Source of the DNA: Emydura subglobosa
Taxonomy: Eukaryota > Chordata > Testudines > Chelidae
NCBI GenBank assembly: GCA_007922225.1
Contig: ML680098.1
Location: 1,426,001-1,490,000 of the forward strand
Length of the DNA: 64,000 nucleotides
Direction: 5' to 3'
Under the pieces are notes generated by a model that saw only the letters and a list, made by a program, of their open reading frames with translations, had not been told where the DNA came from and made no database searches. The position numbers and the translations under genes were made by a program. Position 1 is the stretch's first letter, and every line of letters begins with the position of its first letter. Of this stretch, positions 1 through 46,979 are shown one piece after another.

Positions 1-1722
1 AGAAGAGAAATTCTCATGCGCTGGGAATCATCATACTGAGCCACACTGAAGCAGGTTACTATGCCCAACATGAGTACACCATGCTAGCTTAATAGCCATT
101 TTATATTTTGAAGTTAGCTTTTAGTTCACTGATAACAAACACTGCATGGCATTTTTATCCAATCGTTACTTCATAACATGTTCACTAAAGGCTAAAGCCA
201 TCAAAAATGTTTAACCTAATGAATTTCCACCCATGTTTCAAAGAACTCCGACTAACCTTTCTGCAGTACTTGTCTCATTACCTACATAAAGTAATTTCAG
301 GGCCTCTTCAAGAATCCAACATGATTTTATCAGTGATAACCATCACTATCTATCCAGATTTTTATACTCCGATCATCCCTGAAGAATGAGTGCCTAGTGC
401 CTACATCAAAAGAGCATTCTTTATGTTACCTAAACATGTTACCTAAACAAGAAGGAGCCTAGCTGTTCGTGTGACCCATTAACACTATTTGAATGTGGTC
501 TTTAATGGCTTTGTTCAGCAGCTGCCCCTCAAGATGCATTCCCCAAGGGCTTCTTCAATCGTGAGCTTGTGATGAGAACAGGCAGCAGAATCTGGCTCAC
601 AGTTAGAAACTGACCCACCTAGAACTTCCATACTTCTTAAAGGAGGAATGACCAAAATGTCTTGAGTCTATCCTACTTCCACCCCTCTTCCTTTTTAAGG
701 CTATTTAAAGACATAGTGCTGTTCTATGACAGAGAACATTTAAAAGCACATGAGCAACAAATACATGTGTAAGTTTGCAGCACAACAGCAAGCACTTCTT
801 TAAAAGTTATAATCACATCATCTATTGAACTTGCAATAGAGATTGAAAATCCAAGCACGGGGCAAGGCATTCAAAACCCAACCCAACCCTAGCATTAAGA
901 AATACATGTTTGAAGAAGTGCTTGGCTGACCAGAAAGGTTTCTGGAGACAAATAAACTAACTCCTTAACCTTGTTTGAAACAGAAGATTATGATTTGCCT
1001 TAAAACCAGATACAGAAGTGATTCAGGACTCAGACATGAGCTGCCGTAAGCAACCAAACGGGGGAGTAAAGGGACAAAAGGCATTCTCTTCACTTGCTCC
1101 CTTTCAGCGGCTACCCTTAGGGCCGGTCAGCGCATGGTACAGGAGAGCAACCATTGCCGGGCGGCTACCGCACAGGCAGATGGAGAGTGGGCAGAAACAA
1201 GTTTCCACCTGGACACCAGAGCACCAGTTCGCATGGAGAGGGATGATAAATGATGCCAGCTTGGCACAGATTACTATGCCCTAGGAGCAAGGGGGAAGCA
1301 GGCTCTGAATTGTGACTTTCTCAGTCCATGGTCTGCCCCTGGGGCAGTGCAACTATGGTGACTTCAGGGTCTCTGGTGATTTCAGGATCTAGTCCTTAAT
1401 ATACAGGCTCACCGGTCCAAAGAAAAAAAAAAACCAAATCAGATGCTTAAACGGTCTATTCTCTTGAGAGAAGCTTGGCCCCGTGAAAGCACCCTCCCTA
1501 GGAAGAAGGTATGGCTTGCGTGTCATGCAGCTGCCTACAACAGGTTTTCTCAGCAAGCCAAGAGTGCCTGTCGTCTCAGCTGGGGTGATTCAGTTCATGT
1601 AACAATGCATGAAACGATGACATGTGCTGTGAAAGCGGTTTGCCCTTCCCTCTCCCTCCCCTCCCTCGCCATCTCTCAGAAATGAAGCACATTCTGCAGA
1701 TGATAGTATGACACAAACTTAC
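1..1722. other. ZMIZ1 last intron (part)
   Basis: Intron following w15. I read both strands for the terminal LFENN exon and did not find it. 1060-1260 is somewhat richer in G+C but shows no long or conserved frame and no repeat I recognise. Confidence 0.6.
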
Positions 1723-35649
<33,927 letters not shown>

Positions 35650-36749
35650 TCATGGTTTGGAACAGTTTAAACGAATGCTGGATGGGGAAGACAGGATTGA
35701 TCTTTTAACTGACAAAGGCAGATGGAACAACCTTAACCCCTCTCCAACTCATCAGCTTTATAAGTTTATCCTAGAATGTTTAAGTAGTGGGCAGTTTCTG
35801 TCTGATTACAGAGTGATCACCACCGCATCAAAGCAGAAGGGAAATCAAGTTCATTCATGACACACAAACCCATGTGGGGATGGATGAAATGTATTAAAAC
35901 ATGGAGAGTTCACCCCAAAAACTCTGCCACCTGCAGAAGTTAAAATAAACTCTTGGATGCAGCTTCCAACAACAAGAACATTAAGCTAGCTGGATGTTTG
36001 GATGCATTCGTTTTGCAAAAGTCATCCATCTCAAGCTCTTCAACAATCATAGCTACAGCTGTCTCATTCCAATTCAATTAGGTTTTGAGACCAGACTGCA
36101 GCCCCAGTGTCTGCAGTTGGTACCAGCATGGCCAGAAGAGCCTTTAAAAGAATAGCAGTCCAACAATAATTTTCAAAAAGTGAATTAAAATCCAGATGGC
36201 ATCCTACCACACGATGGATGAGCTGTATGCCAAAAACAGTATTAGCTAATCAGTATTCTAGAAAATCAACTGCTAAAACAAAAAATGCCTCATTTCAGTT
36301 AAATATGTGGTGGAGAGCATAAACTAAATCCAACAGACAAAACCAAGAAGCAGCAGCCTCTCACATACAAGTCTTGGGGGGAATACAATAGAGAGAAAGA
36401 ATATGTATATGCATATATTTTGAACTAAAAAGTTGTGCATGTGCAATAGAACTTATTTAATAAATCCTACTTCCGTTAAATAATCAGACACATAAACACA
36501 ATATTTTTTCAACATATCCTATTTAACATTATTTGGTTCATGCATTATTACCGATTACTTTTTAAAGTTGATTTTACATTTATGACTTTTTCCATGCATG
36601 TAAAAACTATTTAAGGAACACACACATTTTAAAGAGATACTGACCAGCAGTTTAGGCCAGGAATTCATTTTTTAACTAAATTACAAATTATAACCCTGAC
36701 CCTGTAAACGCTTGTCTACCTATCTAGGGAACTCATATGGCTGCCATTG

Positions 36750-36925
36750 CCATCGAACCTGAGTGCCTCACAATTTTTATCCTGCGAGGTAGGAAAGTAT
36801 TATTATCACCATATAAGTGACTTGCCCAAGATCATGCAGGGGGTCTGTGCTGAGCAGGAAATTGAACACGAGTATGCAATGATCACTCTAACCACTGGAC
36901 AGTCTTTTCTTTCCCTTATGCCACA
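36750..36925 (-). mobile_element. MIR-like SINE
   Basis: Reverse-oriented consensus pieces: GACTTGCCCAAGATCATGCA, AGGAAATTGAACACGAGT, CTCTAACCACTGGAC. Confidence 0.7.
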
Positions 36926-36980
36926 AGACTACTCCAGTGTAAAACTGAGCTAATATGTATGTACTTGAAAGTTCACAAGT

Positions 36981-37294
36981 ATTTCTACACGCAAGGCACA
37001 GTCAACCTATGGAACTCCTTGCCAGAGGATGTTGTGAAGGCCAAGAATATAACGGGGTTCAAAAAAGAACTAGGTAAGTTCATGGAGGATAGGTCCATCA
37101 GTGGCTTTTAGCCAGGATAGAAGGGGACTGCTGTTTGCCAGAAGCTGGGAATGGCTGACGGGATGGATCACTTGATGATTTCCTGTTCTATTAATTCACT
37201 CTGAAGCACCTGGCATTGGCAATTGTCAGAAGACAGGACACTGGGCTAGATGGACAATTAGTCTGACCCAGTATGGCCGTTATTATGTTCTTAT
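36981..37294 (+). mobile_element. CR1-type LINE, 3' end only
   Basis: ACAGTCAACCTATGGAACTC, TTCATGGAGGATAGGTCCAT, GGGCTAGATGGACAATTAGT, CTGACCCAGTATGG, ending ATGTTCTTAT. Same subfamily as the 3' end at 27870-28207. Confidence 0.85.
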
Positions 37295-37590
37295 CAAAGG
37301 ATAAAAATATTTTCCTTTTCAAAACTTGGTGTGAATATTATGGAGTCTGGGGTGCCATTGTGTGAAGTACTGTAATGCACTGTCCTTATCCCAAAGAGAT
37401 TACAGTTAGTAACAGTAAAATAATAATATAAATTATAATTAAGTAATTAATTTATACATTTAAAAAAGGGGGAAAAATAATCTAAATTAGTTAGTTAATG
37501 CTAGGCACATCAGCATAGCAGCACAGAGCTAGTGCTGAAAAGCTAGAAATTTAATTGACCAGGCTGCTTCCAAATGTCCAAATTGAGTGA

Positions 37591-37617
37591 AATAATAGTA
37601 ATAATAATAATAATAAT
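37591..37617. repeat. (TAA)n microsatellite
   Basis: About eight imperfect TAA units. Confidence 0.8.
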
Positions 37618-40299
37618 CAGCAAAAATAGTGAAGATAAATTAGTTTACAAAAAAAAATTATTTGTTATCTAAAGTGTTTGCTATGTAATGTGTACCTTGA
37701 CAGCATCTCTTTAAAACGGTGATTATCCAATTTTTTTAAGTCTTCTCTCCTGACCAGACTAGAAGTCCACCAAACCTACATTTTCTGCCTCACACAGCAC
37801 ATTGTGATGTTGCCATCATGTTTCAACATGATGCACTATTTCAAATACATGCAGCGGTGACGTCCCTTCATCAACACTGCGAAAAAGTGTATACAGCCAA
37901 TTCCAATGTCTGGAATTAGGGGCTGATTTGGACTTCTGATGTAATGCCTTCCACTTTCTTCCCTCTACCTATGAGATATTTGCTACCTTTTCTTCTTTCC
38001 CTACTCCTTCTAGTGAATGTCTACACTGGGCTTCTGTAGTCATTTATGGTACATCTTAACATTTGTATGGAAGTTCCTTGCCAGAACGTATGCCTTTCCC
38101 ACTCACAACCATGCCTGCTTTTGTTTCTTGGGGAGGCCTCGTGGGCTGCCGCTTATTAAATATGGCTCTTCATGGATAGTAGCCCAATCTCAGTTCTGAG
38201 GGAGGCCAGGTGACATCCCATTGGAATCTTTGTGGGACATCATTCCCCAACTTGAACCATATGCACTGCTATTCCTTCTCATTCCTTCTCCCTCTTCATG
38301 GTGTACCTACTCTTCTTTGCTTTCTACAGCATATGGGAGACCTTTTCCCTAGAGTCTCTTCCCTTAACTTTCTTCTCCTCCAATGACTTCTGTTTTCTTT
38401 ATAATTCTCCTCTGGTGCTCTCTTCCCCCACTCTCCCGTCAGTGCTAGAGGAGATGGGCAGGACTCCCCATGTAAGGACAAACAGTGTAAGGAGATGGGA
38501 AGTCAGTATAAGGAGCAGCCTCTAAGTGGCTAGAACAGAGAGCTGCAACCATTCCCTCACCTCCACTTATTTGCTAGGGACAGAAAGCAGAGTGCGGGAG
38601 ACAGAGGAAAAATGTGAGACTGTTAGCAAGTATTCCCTCATGACTTAGAAGGGAAACTAGGTGTAGAATCAGAGCATATGTGAAGTGAAAGTCCTCTTGA
38701 TGCATTATACGTCCTACTCTACTGTGTATGTGTATTTAGCCTTGGGAATAGTGCTAACAGTTACATCTTCCCCTTTAATCTTTGCCGCCAAGACAGGCTC
38801 TCATACACACCCTTCTCTCCATTTAGTGCTCACAGAACAGGATTAATGAATTATTCATTTCTATTTTCAATCTGGAGTGTCATGGCATTATTTAATGGAA
38901 ATCTGCACTGTTCTCTCAAAGATTATATAATCACTTTATCTAATTAAAAGAAGAGTAAATCATTCCATTTTTAATGTGTAGCATAATAATAAAAATGAGA
39001 AACGCCACAAGAAGTGGCATTCTTGACAGATGATATAGCCTATGACATAGGTTCCCCAACACAGCATATGAAAGCCTAAGAGACTGACTGGGCTCAGAGT
39101 TGCTGCAAAATACATGTTTATGCCCAGAAAATCACGACTGTATTAACAGATTTTGCAACTTCAAAAGTTTCTTGTTTCTCTGAAACACATTGCCTGTCTC
39201 TCAAACAATGTCACAAACTGTACCTAACGAACTGTCAGCTTTGACTTGAAGACAATAATAGTATTGAAAGTTACGGAGACACTGAATCATGAATAGGTAT
39301 ATTCATAAAAATAGTTGAAAAAAATACTTTAAATTTACGAGGCTGGATTCACATCTCACACTGACTTCTCATAAGTTAAACTCCATTGACCGCAGCTGAG
39401 ATACTCCTGATTTACACTTGTGAAGAGAATCAGGCCCATTGTATATTACACACATTTAAGTACTTTCTGTACTAAGGCAGGAGAAGTAAAGGCTGCAATT
39501 TTTCCACTGAGATTTTCATAAGTACTTCTCTACCTTGAATTACGAGAAGCACTAGGATGCTTTGTGCTATGTACCCCATAACTGAAGGACAAACTCCCCC
39601 ACTTAGCTTTTCACCTTTTCAGCATCTGCTTCTATTCTTTGACATAAAAAAAGAGCAATTCTAACCTCAAAGCAAAATCTATGTAAGTACCAAACAAATG
39701 CAGAGAGCTCAGACCAAAGTGAAATGTGGACAAACCAACTGCTATTTGCAAAAGAACAATTATTTTCCCCCACACTCATTATTACTTATAGTTGTAATTT
39801 ACTTCTCGGTCCCATTCTTTAAGCTTAAAAATGGCAGCCTATATAGAGAAAAAATCTTCAGCCTCCCAAGTTGAAGAGAAATGCTGCTCACAACATTGTT
39901 CTTGTTGAACGGCACAAGGGTAATTAAGTCTCTTCATTATACCCTGGAGGGCAGTGAGTCAGCTGGAATCCGCTAAAAGACTATCGATTAAATTTATAAT
40001 AATGTTAATGAACCCACACATGCTAGTGGTCAGCACTGAGGCCAAGCAGCAAAGGAAGCCATTGAGTGAAAAGGAAGAGAAGGAGGAAGAAGGAGGGAGA
40101 CTCTGGCTATGATGTAGTGATGCTGCAACTGTTCACCACAATGCAAAGAAGAGAAAAAGATTTCTTAGTTGTTAACATGTCTCGAAGCTAATGGTCAGCC
40201 AGTGCTGATGTCAAAGAGGTAAGTGAGTCTTTAAGTCTACATAACTTCTTTGAATCCCAATATTTACAAAAAACAAACAAACACCATGAGTTGGTTTCA

Positions 40300-42560
40300 G
40301 ATTTCATATCAGACCTGGATTTACTTCTCTTCTCGACTCCTCTTCCCGGTTAACACAGGGTCGAAGGTGCCCATAATTCTTCGCCACGCTTGCCAGTCCA
40401 CAGCACAGGTTCATAGGTCTTGGAGTTCCAGACCTTTTCTCTTCAGACTTCTCTTGACAATCTTTCCATAGAATTCTCGGCCTTCTACGTCCTTTCTTGC
40501 TGTTCTCTACCTCCTATGTTTTCTTTGCTGGTCATTCTTCTCCCATTCTTATCACACCCAGACCACCCCAGACGTGCACTCTCCAGCCTATCACTGAGAG
40601 TCCCAAGTTCATCTACCTGCTAATTTTTTCCAGGCATATGCTCTACCCTCCACTTGCCTGCCATTCTCCTCAGTATATTGTTTTCTACTACCTGTATCGT
40701 CTTTTCTTCCATCATCATGAGGCCCACTGTTTCCAACTATACAGAAGGCAGGGACAAACATTTTTTATTTCAGTTTGCTACTTAATTGCCACTCCTGCTA
40801 CCTTTTTCACTGCCACCCATGCACACTGGTTTCTTCTTTTCAATCCTCCAGATCTCCCTCTGGTGGCACGAAGGGAGTACACCAATTCTTTCTTCTGATT
40901 CAGCTTCTCTCCTGAGACTTCCATCACAGCTCCTCTTCAACCTTCCCTACTTGCATAACTTCTGTTTTCTTTATGTTTACTTTCAGAGTATGATCTTCAT
41001 ACACAAATGTCCACTCTGATACCAATTTACCAATTCCTCTTTGCCATCAGCAAAAAGGGCTAGATTATCAACATACATTAGTTTTCTCTTTGTTCCACCA
41101 GCTCGGTTTTCCTACTTGTTATCTCCGTGAGTAGGATGAAATGAAGTGGACTCAGCATACTGCCATGTCTCAATCCCACCATCACCTCATGTTTCAAAAT
41201 TCCAAGTGTTATCGACTTATTTCCTGACCCTCAATACAACTCCTCAATTATCTCCACTTCTTGAAGTCCCCCTCCCATCCACCTCAATGCTCCAAACACC
41301 AGCTTCCACAGAACCAAGTCATCGTATTCCTTCTCAGGATCAATAAATGCAACGTAGCAGTTACGCCCTCCATTTATCATTCTTTCAAACTTCTATCTCA
41401 TTGCAAATATTGGGTCTATAGGGAAGGTCCTTCCCTTCTTAAAAACATGTTGCTCTTCTCCTATGTATTCCTCCAACTTGCACCTCAATCTTGCCTCCAA
41501 AACTCTCTCAAGGACTTGGAGGGCTGACTTAAAGTGATGCCCCAATAGGCGTTGGGATCATTTGCATCACATTTACCCTTCAAAAGAGGCACAATCAATC
41601 CTGTTCTCCAGTCATATGGTATCCTTGCTTGATCCAAGTAAACACACAGTAATCTATGAAGCCTCTTTACGCCAGTACCTCCAACTACCTTGATCATATC
41701 AACAGTTATGTCATCTTAACAGCTGCTTTACCATTCTTCATCTTATTCAGTGATGCTTCTGCTTCCTGTACAGAGATTGATACATTTTGAGATTTCCCCA
41801 TAATTGCGGACGGTGCTTGCACTCGCAAATCTTTTTTCTCATTTAACAGCCTTTGAAAATATCTTTTCCATACCTCTATCACCTCTTTAGAGTTAGTCAC
41901 CAATTTCTTTTTATCTTTTGCTTCATTGTTTCTTTTTTGCCAACCCCAAAACCCAACGTCCTGCCATCATCTTCCTCCAGCTTTCTGTACAAATTCCCCT
42001 TCAGCCTCCATTCTTGCATTAGCAACTTCCTTTTTTAGCTTCCTTTTTTGCTTGTTTGTATGAATTTTTGATGGTCTCATTATCACAACCTGCTTCCTCA
42101 ACCTCTTTGAATAATTCTTTTATTTTTTTAACTTCTCTTGTACATCAGATTCCACCACTAGCTTGTTCTCCGAAAGCATTTTCCATTTTCATATTCATTC
42201 AGCCACATATTACCTCCATGAAACATTCTTTAAGCTTTCTCTCTTCTTCCCCCACTTACTTCAGTGCCATTGTCAACACATGAAAGCCTTCACTTACTTT
42301 TTGGCAGAACTCTTCCTTTCTCCTCCCTCTATATAACCACCAATGCAATTTTTTTCTCAATTTCATCTTCTTTCCTCAGGTTGCAGTCGGACTCCAACTA
42401 TTACTAATCTATATTCTGCCACATATTCACTTTATATCTTTCACCGTTTTCATATGTTCTCTCCTTATTTAAGTACAGTCCACATGGTCTTTACTTTTTC
42501 CACTGTAATATGTTACCAGCTGGAATTTTCTTTTTTCAATCTATGTAGTCACCACTGAAA
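40300..42560 (-). mobile_element. Decayed non-LTR retrotransposon reverse transcriptase (clade not assigned)
   Basis: In transcript order, broken frames give VIEVWKRYFQRLLNEK (about 41880), EASLNKMKNGKAA, then IPYDWRTGLIVPLLKGK and NDPNAYWGITL (about 41620-41540), CYVAFIDPEKEYD (RT motif A, about 41360-41320), LRHGSMLSPLHFIL (motif B, about 41170), and MYVDNLALFADGKEEL (motif C, about 41079-41032). The catalytic YVDD reads YVDN. Stops and frameshifts separate the pieces. The motifs are unlike the CR1 copies in this window; RTE or another clade is possible. Confidence 0.75.
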
Positions 42561-45140
42561 ACCCATTAAACAAACACCAGTTAATCCACCTCTCTCCTTC
42601 TGCATTCCTTTGACCAAAGCCAAATTTTACCCACTTCTCCTTCTTCTGGGCTCCCTTCACCAAAATGACGATAAAATCTTTACCAACCACTAACAAATTG
42701 TGATGCTCAACCACACAACCGTCATGTCAGACATGGAATATTAGCTAAATTTGCTACTAAAAGTCGCTGCATGAAAAATGAGGTTTGCATAGTGAATAGA
42801 AACTAGTGATTTGCACTGATTCACACATGATTTGTGGCATTTATTTGGAAATGCCGTGTGTGTACTAAGATTTTTTTTTAAACTGACATTAGATTGTTAG
42901 TTCACTTGTTAATGTAAATATGCATGTGTACCCGACGCTCCATTTACACACCTCCACTTTCTGAAAGAGGATCGATTCGCACTGCTTTGTTAAATAGACA
43001 TGTCTTTAGAGACGTGTCATATTTGCATTTGGATAGGGACAAAATGTGGAAATACCCTAGACACAGCTATCAGTTTACAGCACATGAACTTTACTTTTGG
43101 TGCACTGAGCGCGTTAGGTGTGTTTAGACAATTACAAAGTTTAGACCGTGTTTATCTTAACAAAAACAGTCAGTGTAAACACAGCAAATACACTAGCTAT
43201 CGTATGTAAATGGGCAGCTGGGCTCATAAACATACGATTTACATGCTCAAAGATCTGCAAAATAACAAAGAATAATGATGAAGACGTATGAAAGATTTTG
43301 GTGATGTAGTTGTATTAGGATAAAGGACAACTACTGATGTACAGATGTAATACCAATCTCACAGCAAAGTTAATGCAAAGGAAAGGGAAAGGACAGACTT
43401 GCTAATCTTTAAAATGTTCCCAGTCCATGAATATGGTGTGATGAACATACTTCTCTTGTTACCTTTTTCCTGTTTTACGGTTCTGGGGTTCCCCACAAAG
43501 CTCTAAAGGCTGATGGAGACACAACCTGAATGCATTTTATAGCACTAGGCATTAACTTTCCTGAAAAAATTCACCACCTTCACTTCAAAGTTAGGCTAAG
43601 TTTAGGCATAAACAAGTTTAGGCATAAACAACATTCCCTGAAATTAGGCTTCCAGCTGTTTCTTCCCACCTCTGCTCTCTAGTTTTGGTGAAGTTTGAGG
43701 TGCAGGTGCTCTCCTTGGCTTAACTATAGTATCTGCAAAGCTGCTAATAGATAAAAACAGTCCTTGAAATATAGTACCTGCTCCAGTGTTCTTTTAGACG
43801 ACAGTGATATGGATAGACAACGGCCATCACAACACTCACGATCATTTTCTCTCATTTCCTTGTCTGCTAGTCACCTAGGGAGGACACCTAAAGACATGCT
43901 TGCTTGCAGGGAGTGAAATTCCAAAGTTCAAAACTAAACCAACTCTCTTGGCTCCTTTTCACAATAACTCAAATGAAAGCACTGTGATCTAGTGGATAGC
44001 ATGCTGGCTGGGAATCCAGGTTTTATGTCTGGATCTACTGCTGACCTGCTGTTTGACCTTGAGCAAGTCACTTCACCTCTCTGTGCTTCTGTTCTGCCTT
44101 TCGTCTGGCTTTTCTAGTTAGATTATAACTCTTTGGAGTAGAATCTGCCTCTTATTATGTGTATGGATAGTCCCCAGCATCATCAATTCCCAACCTGGGT
44201 TATGGTCTTTGGGTGCTACTACTATAATACAAATTAAATAATAATTATAAATAATAATAAATATTCTTCCCCCAAAGAACCCATAAAACAAAAAATATAT
44301 ATATTTATATCTACAATAGATAAATACAAGCCCTGAGTGAGAAAAGGAAATGAAATCCTCAAGCCTCTCTTGTACCAATCAAAGGATTTCTTATTATATG
44401 CCTATTATTCTAATAAAGTTACAACTTTCTACTTTGTTTTATTCACTGTTTATGTGTGATTGTCTATAACTGATGTATAAGTTAACTAATGACACATTGC
44501 AGTCAGTGAGCCCTCTTGGTCAGGTCACCATTGTAAACCTAGTATAATCTTATTTCAATGGTTTCTTATTGTAGAAGATGTTTTATATTTCTAAACAGAC
44601 ACACACACTCAATTCCAACATTCTTTAGATTTTTCAGTTTGCTCATGGCATAGTGTGGATGTTTGTGTCATTAGGCTTCTCCGCTTCATTCCTTTTGTCT
44701 ACGTGAATAGAACCATCTTCAATAAAAAATGAAATTACAAAAATGGACAGAACTCCATTAATATTTTCTGGTAACAGTAGAAGGCTTCAGAAAGGAACTC
44801 AGGTTACTTCTCATTCCTGGTAAATTTTTTCTACACAGTACAGTGAGTCAAAATTTTTCTTCAGAAATTATTTTTGGACAAAGAATGGCTTTTGTAGCGG
44901 TCAGCACAGAAATTTCCATTGAAAAGAACTGATTTTGACAAAGTTTTGGGGACTTTCTTTTAAACAAACCCTCACACTTGAAAATCAAAATGCTTCTGTT
45001 TTTGGCAATCAAAACCAACATGTTCTCAGGTTTCAGTTTTTCAACAAACGCCAGTAACTTCTAATTTTTGACATTTTCCACTTCGTTGAAATTTTTCACA
45101 GAAATAAAAACAAATTCCTGATTAGCTGTGACACAAACAC
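42561..45140. other. 5' ZMIZ1 intron between LINE and DIRS nest
   Basis: It contains a MIR-like SINE (43978-44170). 44820-45120 resembles the AAATTTTTC/TGAAAAATTT-rich repeat type at 34610-35110. Nothing else recognised. Confidence 0.5.
43978..44170 (+). mobile_element. MIR-like SINE, forward
   Basis: TCTAGTGGATAGCATGCTGG (tRNA-like head), then GACCTTGAGCAAGTCACTTC and ACCTCTCTGTGCTTCTGTT. Confidence 0.8.
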
Positions 45141-45545
45141 GATATGTCTACACTGCACCCTCTACACACATTCAGCAGTGTGTAGCGTACATAACCACAG
45201 AGCCATCCAGCACAGGTATAAATAGCAGTGTATCTGATGAGGCATGGATGAAGCAAGGAAAGACACACCTGAAGGGTGTGGCTATGTATGTAAGCACATA
45301 TTGTACGAGCTCTTTACTCACCCAAGCCATGTCTTTCTGCCTCCTCTGCGGCAGTGGGGTGTCCTCCTGCCTCCCTGCTTCTGGAACCTTTCCCCGCTAT
45401 AGGGAAAGACTCCCCCAGTGGGGAAAGGCTCTGGCAGGGGGAAGGCAATGGGGAAAGGTTTGGGCAGCTCCCCGCCACGGAGCCCTTCCCCACCGCAGGG
45501 AAAGACTGAAGCCGTGGGAAAAACAAGGTTACTTACCAGTAACTG

Positions 45546-45731
45546 ATGTTCTTCGAGATGTGTTGATCATGTCCATTCCACTATAGGTGTGTGCATGCCT
45601 CCGTGCACAGTTACCTGGAACTTTCTTCCTCTTAGCAGATCCCGTAGGGCTGGCTCCAGTGACCCCTGGAGCCCCACACACATGCCGCGGTATATGAGGC
45701 ACTACGGCCCCTCAGTCCCTTCTTTTTGCCA
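45546..45731. repeat. DIRS inverted terminal repeat, left arm
   Basis: Reads GTCCATTCCACTATAGGTG, TTACCTGGAACTTTCTTCC, TAGCAGATCCCGTAGGGC, CACATGCCGCGGTATATGAG. The reverse complement of 51372-51567 matches it through the same words with scattered differences. Confidence 0.85.
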
Positions 45732-45776
45732 ACTCCGTCAGTGGGGACGAGGGGTGGGTTGTGGAATGGACATGAG

Positions 45777-45857
45777 CAACACATCTCGAAGAACATCAGT
45801 TACTGGTAAGTAACCTTGTTTTCTTCTTCAAGTGCTTGCTCATGTCCATTCCACTAT
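45777..45857. repeat. DIRS internal complementary region
   Basis: 45777-45818 is a perfect 42-nt inverse of the left terminus 45524-45565. Right after it, 45827-45857 (TCTTCAAGTGCTTGCTCATG, CCATTCCACTATAG) matches the inverse of the right terminus. The region therefore encodes the two ends joined head to tail, as expected for DIRS1-type replication through a circle. Confidence 0.8.
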
Positions 45858-46810
45858 AGGTGACTAAGCAGCAATACCTTCGAGGTGGGTCGGGGTTAGC
45901 GGTGAGCTGCCCTCAGCACCGCTCTGCCGACCAGGTGGCGGCTTTGCAGATGTCCTGCAGGGGCACTCTCTCCAGGAAGGCTGTAGACGAGGCTTGAGCT
46001 ATGGTTGAGTGCCCGGTAGCGGCAACCTCACCTGCTCGGAGCAGAACTTGATGCATGATGTAATCCACAAGGAGATGCGCTGGGTGGAGACAAGTGAGCC
46101 ACTGTGATGAAGAGCTGAGTCGATTTCCGGAATGGCTTTGTATGCTCGATGTAGAAGGCCAGGGCTCGTCTCATGTCCAGCGAATGCCATCTCCTCTCCT
46201 CCTCCGAACCGTGCGGTTCGGGAAAAAACACAGGGAGAACAATATCTTGATTACAATGAAATTGGGACACCACCTTGGACAGGAAGGCTGGATGTGGCTT
46301 CAACTGCACCTTATCCTTATAGGATACTGTAAAAGGGGGCTCTGAGGTCAAGGCCCTAATCTCGGAGACCCTCCTAGCCAAGGTAATGGCCACCAGGAAG
46401 GCTACCTTCTATGAAAGCATGAGCAGAGGGCATGAAGCCATGGGTTCAAAGGGGGGCCCCGTGAGTCTCAAGAGGAACAGGTTGAGATCTCAGGGCCGCA
46501 CCGGGTTGCAGACCTGCGGATAACGCCTCGCCCCCTAGGAACCTGACTGACATGGGATGAGAGAACAGCGATCTCCCCTCTAGCGGCTGATGGAAGGCCG
46601 AAATGGCCGCCAAGTGAACCTTCAGCAAGGCCAGAGCCAGACCCTGGAGCTTTAGCTGGAGCAGGTACTCCAGGATCACCTGTGTAGGCAAGAGGCTGGA
46701 CGGAATACCCCGGGACTCCGCCCAACAGGTAAACCGTCTCAACTTAGCCCGATACATGACCTGTGTAGAAGGCTTTCTGCTGCCAAGCAGGACTTGCTGG
46801 ACCTGCACCG
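45830..46810 (-). pseudogene. DIRS tyrosine recombinase, broken
   Basis: N-terminal part at 46808-46446: QVLLGSRKPSTQVMYRAK, RRFTCWAESRG, LQLKLQGLALALLKVHLA, which has the SAM-like core-binding look of tyrosine recombinases. C-terminal part at 46393-46028: MAITLARRVSEIRALTS and ERRWHSLDMRRALAFYI. Near 45960-45910 the frame gives VPLQDICKAATWS, the usual segment before the catalytic tyrosine; I do not find the tyrosine itself afterwards. Fragments lie in different frames. Confidence 0.75.
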
Positions 46811-46979
46811 ATCAGGCTCTCTCCCCCTCCGTCAGCCAGAGCCTCCAGACCGTGAGGTGCAGGGAGTCCAGGTCTGGATGCAACAGGCGACCATGGTCCT
46901 GGGATAGAAGATCGTGCCGCCTTGGGAGCTCCAGGGGTGGGGCGATCGAAAGGTCCAGCAGCATCCTGAACTAGTGCTG

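Noticed and set aside
1..1722. Search for the last ZMIZ1 exon ending in LFENN
   Set aside because: No frame encodes it on the minus strand; it must lie beyond the left edge.
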